Source: JAVXAG01 sp036660615
Lineage (GTDB): Bacteria; Bacillota; Clostridia; Peptostreptococcales; Anaerovoracaceae
Direction: 5' to 3'
Assembly (NCBI GenBank): GCA_036660615.1
Contig: JAVXAG010000088.1
Location: 1 to 7,972 of the forward strand
DNA length: 7,972 bases
Positions 1 through 5,731 of the stretch are shown here, in pieces. Positions within the stretch are counted from its first letter, which is position 1. The number at the start of each line of letters is the position of its first letter. The notes beneath the pieces were generated by a model that saw only the letters and a list, made by a program, of their open reading frames with translations, ran no database searches and was not told the DNA's origin. The translations under genes and the position numbers were made by a program.

Positions 1-3
1 GCT

Positions 4-813
4 TTATTCTATGCCGCGCACTTCCACATCTACATCTGCGATGTTAAAAGCTGTCATCTGCTCGATGATTCGGGCAGTTTCCTTTTGATATTTGGTTACA
101 GTGTTCCAGATGTTGTAGCCACGTTTCGTAAAGATTACGATAGTGATTGCTAGAGCATCGGGAGCAGTATTTTGGTAAGTTTTGCTTACGTGACTGATTC
201 CTGGGTGTTTTCTTGCAACACAAGAAGCAATGTCAGTTAAAACCTTTTCCGATATGAAAAAATCCCCCATATAACTAAAAGTTGGACGAACCACAGTCTT
301 TTCAGAGAACTGAGCCTTTCCACCTACATTCATTCCACGAAATATTCTCAGCGGGTCAAGGAAATATCCGCCAAAGTCCCTCTTCAACTGGAGAGTTGGA
401 ACCGGAATTACGTGCTTGCCCATAATGTGCCTTTGCTTGTCAGCAATGTCCCTTTCCTCTTGCGTCGTTAAGTCCTCTATGTATATACATTCAGGATCCG
501 CCGGTAAACCAAGACGAGCGATGATTTTTCCAGTCATTCTGTCCGAAGTTCCGATAATTAGCATAGATTCAGGTTGAAGACGTTCAATAGTTTCCACCAC
601 CGATTTTTGGTGTTCATCAGTAGTAAAAAGTGCAGTCTTAATAGCACCAACCGTAGTCGATTGTCGCTTGGCTGAAATACCCGCCTCAACACGATTTCTG
701 TATATAAATAATCCATCGTCAATGATGCTTTCAATATTCAATTTTTTGCATAAGTTAATGGCCTGATAACTTTTGCCAGTACCACTTTTGCCCACTAAGG
801 TGTAAACTTTCAT
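4..813 (-). CDS. P-loop ATPase fused to a C-terminal Asp23/Gls24-like domain, function unknown
   Basis: This is a complete 269-residue protein. Residues 8-15 (GKSGTGKS) are a Walker A nucleotide-binding loop directly after a first beta strand. A hydrophobic strand (MLIIGTSD, 84-91) could be the Walker B region. Residues about 175-269 look like the Asp23/Gls24 (DUF322) fold: the segment FFISEKVLTDIASCVA (185-200), a G at 205 followed by a variable loop, an alternating hydrophobic strand (ITIVIF), a helix with YQKETARIIEQ, and the ending MTAFNIADVDVEVRGIE, which resembles the MTALDV...VxIxGV ending of YqhY/Asp23 proteins. No signal peptide or membrane segment is visible, so it should be cytoplasmic. 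The only plausible start is the ATG at 813; its ribosome binding site is poor (AAAGG about 15 nt upstream), suggesting weak translation or a short leader. It diverges from the ferredoxin gene. The fold calls are well supported; the role is not known to me. Asp23 proteins are linked to envelope stress and lipid metabolism in Firmicutes, so an ATP-dependent partner in that area is only a guess. Confidence 0.85.
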   Translation of the reverse strand: MKVYTLVGKSGTGKSYQAINLCKKLNIESIIDDGLFIYRNRVEAGISAKRQSTTVGAIKTALFTTDEHQKSVVETIERLQPESMLIIGTSDRMTGKIIARLGLPADPECIYIEDLTTQEERDIADKQRHIMGKHVIPVPTLQLKRDFGGYFLDPLRIFRGMNVGGKAQFSEKTVVRPTFSYMGDFFISEKVLTDIASCVARKHPGISHVSKTYQNTAPDALAITIVIFTKRGYNIWNTVTKYQKETARIIEQMTAFNIADVDVEVRGIE

Positions 814-814
814 C

Positions 815-843
815 TTTACTTATATATACCTTTCTGCTATAAT
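815..843 (+). promoter_or_regulatory. Sigma-A type promoter of the ferredoxin gene
   Basis: The -35 is TTTACT (815-820), followed by a 17-bp spacer and a perfect -10 TATAAT (838-843). Transcription would start near 850, about 35 nt upstream of the ferredoxin ATG. The -35 box lies 2 bp outside the divergent ATPase-Asp23 start codon. Confidence 0.75.
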
Positions 844-867
844 GATATGGAATTCAAGACATGTCTA
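839..867 (-). promoter_or_regulatory. Possible promoter of the ATPase-Asp23 gene, overlapping the ferredoxin promoter
   Basis: On the minus strand TAGACA (867-862, five of six matches to TTGACA) is separated by exactly 17 bp from CATTAT (844-839, four of six matches to TATAAT). This would give a leader of roughly 20 nt before the ATG at 813. The -10 occupies the same base pairs as the ferredoxin -10. An alternative, TCCATA-17-TATATA, lies closer to the gene but would give an almost leaderless mRNA. Confidence 0.4.
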
Positions 868-874
868 AAGGAGG
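867..874 (+). promoter_or_regulatory. Ribosome binding site of the ferredoxin gene (decides the start)
   Basis: AAAGGAGG lies 10 nt upstream of the ATG at 885. An in-frame ATG at 861 would put this site inside the coding region, so 885 is the real start; it also gives the standard MAYKI N-terminus of clostridial ferredoxins. Confidence 0.9.
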
Positions 875-884
875 ATATAAAATT

Positions 885-1055
885 ATGGCTTATAAAATTA
901 CTGATGCCTGCATTAGCTGCGGAGCATGTGCACCGGAATGTCCGGTTGAAGCAATAAGCGAAGGCGATGGAATATACGTAATTGATGCTGATACATGCAT
1001 CGATTGTGGCGCTTGCGCTGGTGCTTGTCCAGTAGACGCTCCAGTTGAGGGCTAA
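885..1055 (+). CDS. Clostridial-type 2[4Fe-4S] ferredoxin
   Basis: This 56-residue protein is a small acidic, cytoplasmic electron carrier. It has two CxxCxxCxxxCP clusters: Cys9, 12, 15, 19 and Cys38, 41, 44, 48, each ending in CPV. In this family three cysteines of one motif and the last cysteine of the other ligate each [4Fe-4S] centre. Length and sequence closely follow the 55-residue Clostridium pasteurianum ferredoxin (AYKI start, VIDADTCIDCG in the second half). In anaerobes it passes electrons between pyruvate:ferredoxin oxidoreductase, hydrogenase, Rnf and electron-bifurcating dehydrogenases; which partner applies here cannot be read from the window. It is a single-gene unit with its own promoter (815-843), strong ribosome binding site and terminator (1069-1108). 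It is convergent with rex and divergent from the ATPase-Asp23 gene. I see no Rex operator of the form TTGTnnnnnnnnnnACAA in its promoter. Confidence 0.97.
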   Translation: MAYKITDACISCGACAPECPVEAISEGDGIYVIDADTCIDCGACAGACPVDAPVEG

Positions 1056-1068
1056 TCTATAACTAATT

Positions 1069-1108
1069 ATAACCGCTTCAATGTAATATTGAAACGGTTA
1101 TTTTTTTT
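1069..1108 (+). terminator. Intrinsic terminator of the ferredoxin gene
   Basis: A long hairpin pairs ATAACCG (1069-1075) with CGGTTAT (1095-1101) and TTCAAT (1077-1082) with ATTGAA (1088-1093). There is one C/A mismatch and a 5-nt loop, and the hairpin is followed by a run of eight T (1101-1108). On the minus strand there is no T tract beyond the hairpin, so it should work mainly for the ferredoxin transcript. Its T run overlaps the rex stop codon. Confidence 0.9.
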
Positions 1109-1745
1109 AGATTTTTTCACTTTTTTCATTCATATGATACGCAAGAGAATGCAAACTGTCACTTAAGTGTACATTTTCAAGAGCAATGCGACTTGGCACT
1201 TCTATATCAATAGGCGCAAAGTTCCAAATACCTTTTACACCAGCAAAAGACAATTTATCCGCAACCTCTTGGGCGCTCCCTTGAGTTACACAGATAATGC
1301 CAATATCAATTTGATTTTCTTCTACATATTCTACTATATTCTCATAGTCAAGAATTTCCATTCCACTGAGAGTTGTGCCAATAAGATTTGGATTGACTTC
1401 AAATACCGCATATACTTTAAATCCTGCCTTATAAAAATGAGTGTACTTGGCAATTGCCTGTCCCAAGTTTCCGGCGCCAATAATAATCATCCTATATTCT
1501 TTGTCCAGCCCAAGTATGGCACTTATCTCGCGCAAAAGACTTTCCACGCTGTATCCATATCCCTGCTGTCCAAATCCGCCGAAATTGTTTAGATCCTGTC
1601 TAATTTGTGATGCCGTATACCCTATCAGTGTACTAAAATCCTTAGACGATATCTTCTCAACGCCTTTTTTCTTTAGCTCTATTAGATACCTTCTATACCT
1701 TGGTAATCTCTTGATTACAGCATTTGATATTTTATCATTTTTCAT
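1107..1745 (-). CDS. rex: Redox-sensing transcriptional repressor Rex
   Basis: Rex is a dimeric cytoplasmic repressor that senses the NADH/NAD+ ratio: NADH binding releases it from DNA and turns on fermentation and NAD-recycling genes. The protein is 212 residues, the usual length. The N-terminal winged helix carries IKRLPRYRRYL (11-21) and the recognition region ASQIRQDLNNFGGFGQQGYGY (45-65). The Rossmann domain has the dinucleotide loop GAGNLG (90-95), GIWNFAPI (172-179), and the C-terminal swapped helix with HLSDSLHSLAYH (193-204). The start is the ATG at 1745 with AAGAGG at 1758-1753, 7 nt away. It lies 53 bp downstream of acpP with a hairpin between them. No operator of the form TTGTnnnnnnnnnnACAA is seen upstream, so autoregulation is not supported here. 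Its position downstream of the ABC-F gene mirrors B. subtilis ydiF-moaC-rex. Confidence 0.97.
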   Translation of the reverse strand: MKNDKISNAVIKRLPRYRRYLIELKKKGVEKISSKDFSTLIGYTASQIRQDLNNFGGFGQQGYGYSVESLLREISAILGLDKEYRMIIIGAGNLGQAIAKYTHFYKAGFKVYAVFEVNPNLIGTTLSGMEILDYENIVEYVEENQIDIGIICVTQGSAQEVADKLSFAGVKGIWNFAPIDIEVPSRIALENVHLSDSLHSLAYHMNEKSEKI

Positions 1746-1768
1746 TTTCTAACCTCTTCAAATAGCGG

Positions 1769-1790
1769 AAAACCCGTCGTTATGACGGGT
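1769..1790 (-). terminator. GC-rich hairpin between acpP and rex: weak terminator or attenuator
   Basis: ACCCGTC (1790-1784 on the minus strand) pairs perfectly over 7 bp with GACGGGT (1778-1772) around a 5-nt loop. Only four T follow (1772-1769) before CC, so termination is likely partial. The same stem read on the plus strand is followed by CTTGG and five T. It starts 9 bp after the acpP stop and ends 11 bp before the rex ribosome binding site, so it probably sets how much acpP transcript continues into rex. A weak rex promoter may exist at the end of acpP (TGTAGA 1826-1821, 17 bp, TATAAA 1803-1798); if used, the hairpin would sit in the rex leader. Confidence 0.6.
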
Positions 1791-1798
1791 CTTGGTTT

Positions 1799-2035
1799 TT
1801 ATATCTTTTCGCAATTTTCTTCTACATACTTCACAAGGTCGCCAACCAATTGGAATTTCTCTGCGTCCTCGTCAGGAACTTCAAGTTCGAATTCTTCTTC
1901 GATTGCCATTATTATTTCTACTGCATCTAGTGAATCTGCTTCCAAATCCTTCATAAGGTGCGTTTCTAACGTTACGGCTGATTCCTCCACGTTAAGTTGT
2001 TCCATTATTATTTCTCTTATCTTTTCAAAAGCCAT
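1799..2035 (-). CDS. acpP: Acyl carrier protein
   Basis: This is a 78-residue, strongly acidic four-helix protein that carries growing acyl chains on a 4'-phosphopantetheine arm during type II fatty acid synthesis in the cytoplasm. The attachment site is Ser35 in the motif LEADSLDAVEIIMAIEEEF (31-49), which is standard; length is typical. A clear ribosome binding site (GGAGG, 2046-2042) lies 6 nt upstream of the ATG. It has its own promoter (2102-2074) in the gap after the ABC-F gene and no fatty acid synthesis genes next to it, unlike the common plsX-fabD-fabG-acpP or acpP-rnc settings. It may be the main ACP or a second copy used by another pathway; the sequence shows nothing atypical enough to decide. 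Confidence 0.96.
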   Translation of the reverse strand: MAFEKIREIIMEQLNVEESAVTLETHLMKDLEADSLDAVEIIMAIEEEFELEVPDEDAEKFQLVGDLVKYVEENCEKI

Positions 2036-2073
2036 TTTAAACCTCCATTTGTCCTTTGTTGATTTACAAAATT

Positions 2074-2102
2074 ATTATAGTTTACTACCATACTTAATGC
2101 AA
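2074..2102 (-). promoter_or_regulatory. Promoter of acpP (and probably rex)
   Basis: The -10 is a perfect TATAAT (2079-2074), 17 bp from a weak -35 TTGCAT (2102-2097) that begins about 20 bp after the ABC-F stop codon. Transcription should start near 2067, giving a leader of about 32 nt. The spacer is an A/T-rich imperfect inverted repeat (see findings). I see no convincing terminator between the ABC-F gene and this promoter. Confidence 0.65.
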
Positions 2103-2122
2103 GAAAAAGTTTTCGCAAAACA

Positions 2123-4084
2123 TTATATTTCTGCCCATTTTTCGTAGTCATATGCCAACTTTTCGTTGAAACTATCGGACTTACGACTTAGTTCAGATAA
2201 TAATTCATGATTTGATAAATTTTCCGGTTTACACATCTCAATCTGTATATTGGAAATTTCTGTCTCAAGTCTTTCGATCTCTGCTTCTAAATTTTCCCTT
2301 AACTTATTTTGTCTGCGTTGCTCCGTTTCCTTTTGTTTGGTTAAAGCACGTTGCTCTGCCGGACTTAAAATATCATCAATTTGTTTTGTTTCTTTTCTTT
2401 GCTCTTTTATATTAGCCTCTGTAGTCATTTCTTGCAAGTACTTTTTTCCAGATTCTATAGAAGCTTTTTTTTCTACATAATAATTATATGCGCCTAGGTA
2501 TTCAACTAGTCCATCTTTTTCAAGCTCAAAAATCTTTGTCGGTATCTTATTCAAAAAATATCTATCATGTGAAACTACAATTACTGTTCCCGGATAATCC
2601 AGTAAGGCGTCCTCAAATATTTCCTTTGAGTCTATGTCAAGGTGATTTGTAGGTTCGTCAAGTATCAAAACGTTTGCCCCAGAAAGCATTAATTTTAGCA
2701 ATGAAAGTCTTGCTTTTTCTCCACCTGAAAGTGCGCCAACTTCTAAAAATACCTGATCGTTTTTAAACAGAAATCTTCCCAAAATCGACCTGATTTCAAC
2801 GTCTTTGTACAGCCTAAAGCACTCGTGTACTTCTTCCATAACTGTGTTGCTATTATTCAAAAGTTGCTGCCCTTGATCGTAATATCCAAAGGCCACATTG
2901 TGACCGATTTTCATATATCCATCGTTAGGTGTAAGTTCCTCCATCATGACTTTTAGCAAGGTGGTTTTTCCTACTCCATTTGGCCCAACGATACATATTC
3001 TTTCGCCACGTTTTATGTCAAAATTCACATGTTCAAACAGCTGTTTTTTTGACTGCCCAAACCCAAAAGCTTTTGACAAATCTTCTCCATGAAGAACATC
3101 GTTTCCACTCTGAAAATTTTGTTTAAAATGTATCTTCATTTTTCCCAGTTCGCCATCTGGTTTTTCTAATTTTTCTACATGATCCAATCTTTTTTCTCTT
3201 GAGGAAGCTCTCTTGGCTAATTTTTCTGTTCCTCTTTCTTTGAATCTACGAATTATTTCTTCTTGACGATTTATTTCTTTTTGCTGGTTGCTATATGCTC
3301 TAAGCTCCGCTTCTCGAAGTTCTCGTTTTTTTATTGCAAACTCGGTGTAGTTCCCTTGGTAGCAATTGACTTTGTGGTTTTCCACCTCGAAAATTCTATT
3401 GGTGGTTTGATCCAGAAAATATCTATCATGGGACACAAGCATTATTGTACCCGTATATGACTTCAAATATTGCTCTAGCCACTTTAATGTGCCTATGTCT
3501 AGGTGATTGGTCGGTTCGTCCAAAAACAATATCTCAGGCTTTTCTAGTAGCAAACAGGCTAATGCAAGTCTTGTTCGCTCCCCACCACTCAAGGTCGCTA
3601 TCCTCTTGTCGTAGAAATCCTCACCAAATGCCATGCTGTTTAGTATGCCGTTCATCTCGCTTTTATATGTATATCCGCCTTTGGCTGCGTAATCGTGCTG
3701 CAATTGATCCAGCTGTTCAAGGAGTTTGGCAGTCAAATCTCTATTTTCTGCTACTGTTGCAATTCTATCTGATATTTCCTGTATCTTCTTTTCTAATGCC
3801 TCTATTGGCTCAAATATTTTATGTACCTGTTCAATTACTGTTTTATCTGACTCAAAATTATCGCTCTGTTTCAAGTAGCCGATTTTTATATTTTGTGACA
3901 CATAAAAATTACCGGAGTCGCTAGGCATTTCTCCAGACAAAATCTTTAGCAGTGTAGTTTTCCCTGCTCCGTTTGCCCCGACTATACCAATGCGGTCTCC
4001 TTGGTTAACGTGAAAAGACACGTTCTCTAAGATCGTGTCAACTCCATATATCTTTGAAATCTGATTTACTGATAATACTATCAT
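2123..4084 (-). CDS. ydiF: ABC-F ATPase, YdiF type (ribosome-associated translation factor)
   Basis: This 653-residue protein has two ABC ATPase domains and no membrane segments, the ABC-F layout. Domain 1 has Walker A GANGAGKT (36-43), signature LSGGE (165-169), Walker B ending at Glu190 and switch His219. Domain 2 has Walker A GPNGVGKT (367-374), signature LSGGE (452-456), Walker B ending at Glu477 and His506. Between them (about 245-325) is the charged helical linker that reaches the peptidyl-transferase centre in ribosome-bound ABC-F proteins. The C-terminal part (about 580-645) is a charged coiled coil. All ATPase residues are intact. ABC-F members use ATP to rescue or tune stalled ribosomes, and some give antibiotic resistance; gene order (tsaD upstream, rex downstream) points to the housekeeping YdiF group rather than a resistance factor. 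The start ATG at 4084 has GAGG 5 nt upstream, and the gene follows tsaD by 38 bp, so they are probably cotranscribed. Confidence 0.93.
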   Translation of the reverse strand: MIVLSVNQISKIYGVDTILENVSFHVNQGDRIGIVGANGAGKTTLLKILSGEMPSDSGNFYVSQNIKIGYLKQSDNFESDKTVIEQVHKIFEPIEALEKKIQEISDRIATVAENRDLTAKLLEQLDQLQHDYAAKGGYTYKSEMNGILNSMAFGEDFYDKRIATLSGGERTRLALACLLLEKPEILFLDEPTNHLDIGTLKWLEQYLKSYTGTIMLVSHDRYFLDQTTNRIFEVENHKVNCYQGNYTEFAIKKRELREAELRAYSNQQKEINRQEEIIRRFKERGTEKLAKRASSREKRLDHVEKLEKPDGELGKMKIHFKQNFQSGNDVLHGEDLSKAFGFGQSKKQLFEHVNFDIKRGERICIVGPNGVGKTTLLKVMMEELTPNDGYMKIGHNVAFGYYDQGQQLLNNSNTVMEEVHECFRLYKDVEIRSILGRFLFKNDQVFLEVGALSGGEKARLSLLKLMLSGANVLILDEPTNHLDIDSKEIFEDALLDYPGTVIVVSHDRYFLNKIPTKIFELEKDGLVEYLGAYNYYVEKKASIESGKKYLQEMTTEANIKEQRKETKQIDDILSPAEQRALTKQKETEQRRQNKLRENLEAEIERLETEISNIQIEMCKPENLSNHELLSELSRKSDSFNEKLAYDYEKWAEI

Positions 4085-4122
4085 TTTTTCCTCTTTATAA
4101 CTTATTTAATATGTTCTTTTCT

Positions 4123-5139
4123 CTATAACGGTAAGCTAGGAAAGGCATCTAATGTCAAATCGTCAACCTGCCCTGCCATATATTTGTAGTATGCCGCGCA
4201 CCCTATCATTGCCGCATTGTCTGTGCAAAGGATAGGCTTTGGGAAATACAACTTGATTCCATTTTCGTCGCACTTTTCCTGTAGCAGCTGTCTAAGTTTT
4301 GTGTTTGCCGCAACTCCTCCTGCCAATACTAATTTGTCTTTGCCAAGTTTAACTGCTGCGCTAACTGCTTTTGTCACTACAACTTCTACTACTGCCTGCT
4401 GAAAACTTGCCGCAACGTCTGCCACAACTATTTCTCTCCCTGCCTGTCTTTCTGAATTTATGTAGTTTAGAACGGCTGTTTTCAACCCACTAAAGCTAAA
4501 GTCCAAGCTATCTTTTTCTAAGAAAACTCGCTTAAAATGTATCGCATCTGGGTTGCCTTCTTTGGCAACTTTGTCAATCTTTGGCCCTCCTGGGTACCCA
4601 AGTCCAATGACTCTTGCGACTTTATCGTATGCTTCTCCAACTGCGTCATCTCTAGTCCCTCCCAGTACTTTGCACTGGTTGTAGTCGGTCACTTCAACGA
4701 TGTTTGTATGTCCCCCCGAAACCACTAATGCCATAAATGGCGGTTCCAGTTCTTTATGTTCTATATAGTTGGCACTGATGTGTCCTTGTATATGGTGTAC
4801 TCCAATCAAAGGGATATCTTTTGCAAATGAAATTGCTTTTGCTGTAGCAACTCCCATCAAAAGTGCTCCCACTAGTCCTGGCCCATATGTTACTCCAATC
4901 ATATCCACGTCGTCTAATGTTGTATGGGATTCTTCTAAAGCTTCTGTGACGACTCTATTTATATTTTCTAAATGATGTCTGGACGCAATTTCAGGCACAA
5001 CTCCCCCAAAGACTGTATGAACGTCAATCTGTGAAGCTATTATATTGGAAAGGACTTCTCTGCCATTTTCTAATATTGCAACTGATGTTTCGTCACAGCT
5101 TGATTCTATTGCCATTGTTACTATTTTTCCGTCTTTCAT
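4123..5139 (-). CDS. tsaD: tRNA N6-adenosine threonylcarbamoyltransferase TsaD
   Basis: TsaD transfers the threonylcarbamoyl group from threonylcarbamoyl-AMP to N6 of A37 in tRNAs that read ANN codons, acting with TsaB and TsaE in the cytoplasm. The 338-residue protein is full length. Visible family marks are AIESSCDETSVAI (10-22), the metal-binding HxxxH as His116/His120 in VHHIQGH, SGGHT (141-145), DDAVGEAYDKVAR (164-176), SFSGLKTAV (215-223), GGVAANTKLR (274-283) and CTDNAAMIG (305-313) with metal ligand Asp307. The start ATG at 5139 has AAAGGA 6 nt upstream. Between it and rimI only 32 known bases precede the assembly gap, so adjacency to rimI is assumed from the usual order rather than seen. 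It is followed by the ABC-F gene after 38 bp with no terminator. Confidence 0.98.
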   Translation of the reverse strand: MKDGKIVTMAIESSCDETSVAILENGREVLSNIIASQIDVHTVFGGVVPEIASRHHLENINRVVTEALEESHTTLDDVDMIGVTYGPGLVGALLMGVATAKAISFAKDIPLIGVHHIQGHISANYIEHKELEPPFMALVVSGGHTNIVEVTDYNQCKVLGGTRDDAVGEAYDKVARVIGLGYPGGPKIDKVAKEGNPDAIHFKRVFLEKDSLDFSFSGLKTAVLNYINSERQAGREIVVADVAASFQQAVVEVVVTKAVSAAVKLGKDKLVLAGGVAANTKLRQLLQEKCDENGIKLYFPKPILCTDNAAMIGCAAYYKYMAGQVDDLTLDAFPSLPL

Positions 5140-5171
5140 TTAAGTTCCTTTCTTTAACCTCTGACTTGGCT

Positions 5172-5271
5172 NNNNNNNNNNNNNNNNNNNNNNNNNNNNN
5201 NNNNNNNNNNNNNNNNNNNNNNNNNNNNNNNNNNNNNNNNNNNNNNNNNNNNNNNNNNNNNNNNNNNNNNN
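5172..5271. other. Assembly gap of exactly 100 N
   Basis: Bases are unknown from just upstream of tsaD to 3 bp after the rimI stop codon. A run of exactly 100 N is the usual placeholder for a gap of unknown size, so the true distance, and whether another gene lies here, cannot be known. Both flanking genes are intact. Confidence 0.99.
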
Positions 5272-5274
5272 TGT

Positions 5275-5718
5275 TTAACCACGCCACATTATTATAGCAT
5301 CTTCTTTGTTATCTTCATAGTATCCTTTTCGCAATCCGGCCTCTACAAATCCAAATTTTTTGTAAAGTTCTTGTGCCGGTATATTGCTAGCTCTCACTTC
5401 TAATGAATGTTTTTTTATTCCCGCTTGATTGGTTACTTGAATCAAAGTGTCAATGAGTATGGAAGCGATGTGCTGTCTTCTGTATACTGGGGAAACTGCT
5501 ACATTTGTAATGTTTCCTTCGTCAATTACGTTCCAAATACCAACATATCCCACTACCATTCCTGCAAGTTCTGCAACAAGGTAGAAGGATAATTTGTTTT
5601 CGCATATATCGTGTCTTATTGATTCGTAGCTCCATGGACTGGCAAAGCAAACTTTTTCTAGTTCTGCCATCTCAAGTATATCGTCTTCTACTGCTTTTCT
5701 AATTACCAACTCTGCCAT
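5275..5718 (-). CDS. rimI: GNAT N-acetyltransferase RimI (N-alpha-acetylation of ribosomal protein S18 or other substrates)
   Basis: This 147-residue protein is a single GNAT domain. RimI moves an acetyl group from acetyl-CoA to the N-terminal amine of proteins, classically ribosomal protein bS18, in the cytoplasm. The start region IRKAVEDDILEMAELEKVCF (residues 6-25) and SPWSYESI (28-35) fit RimI. The acetyl-CoA-binding region is NVAVSPVYRRQHIAS (72-86). The catalytic region has LEVRASN with Glu107 and ELYKKFGF with Tyr119, matching the Glu/Tyr pair of E. coli RimI. An odd point is His83 where the pyrophosphate loop (R-x-x-G-x-A) normally has Gly. The ATG at 5718 is chosen over a TTG one codon earlier because of ribosome-site spacing. 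It follows tsaB by 13 bp, so it is in the same operon. In Firmicutes this RimI is regularly next to the t6A genes. Confidence 0.93.
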   Translation of the reverse strand: MAELVIRKAVEDDILEMAELEKVCFASPWSYESIRHDICENKLSFYLVAELAGMVVGYVGIWNVIDEGNITNVAVSPVYRRQHIASILIDTLIQVTNQAGIKKHSLEVRASNIPAQELYKKFGFVEAGLRKGYYEDNKEDAIIMWRG

Positions 5719-5724
5719 CAATTT

Positions 5725-5729
5725 CCTCC
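5725..5729 (-). promoter_or_regulatory. Ribosome binding site of rimI (decides the start)
   Basis: GGAGG lies 6 nt before the ATG at 5718 but only 3 nt before the in-frame TTG at 5721. This supports ATG as the real start. It sits entirely in the 13-bp gap after the tsaB stop codon. Confidence 0.8.
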
Positions 5730-5731
5730 GC

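Noticed and set aside
1167..1592. Plus-strand open frames opposite rex (also 1441-1752)
   Set aside because: They mirror the conserved rex coding strand, encode low-complexity Ser/Phe/Tyr-rich peptides and have no promoter or ribosome site.
2054..2069. Inverted repeat TTTGT-6-ACAAA considered as a Rex operator upstream of acpP
   Set aside because: Rex sites have TTGT and ACAA separated by about 10 bp (TTGTGAA/TTGTTAA halves); here the gap is 6 bp and the inner bases do not fit.
3445..3924. A 159-codon plus-strand open frame opposite the ABC-F gene
   Set aside because: It is antisense to an intact, strongly conserved gene, has no ribosome site of note and no recognisable motif.
2123..4084. 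ABC-F gene as an antibiotic resistance determinant
   Set aside because: Its position between tsaD and rex matches the housekeeping ydiF gene, and nothing in the linker or context indicates a resistance factor.
4123..5139. Gln118 in the TsaD metal motif HHIQGH as a possible defect
   Set aside because: Only the two His of HxxxH are required; this inner position varies among TsaD proteins, for example Ala in my recollection of the B. subtilis protein.
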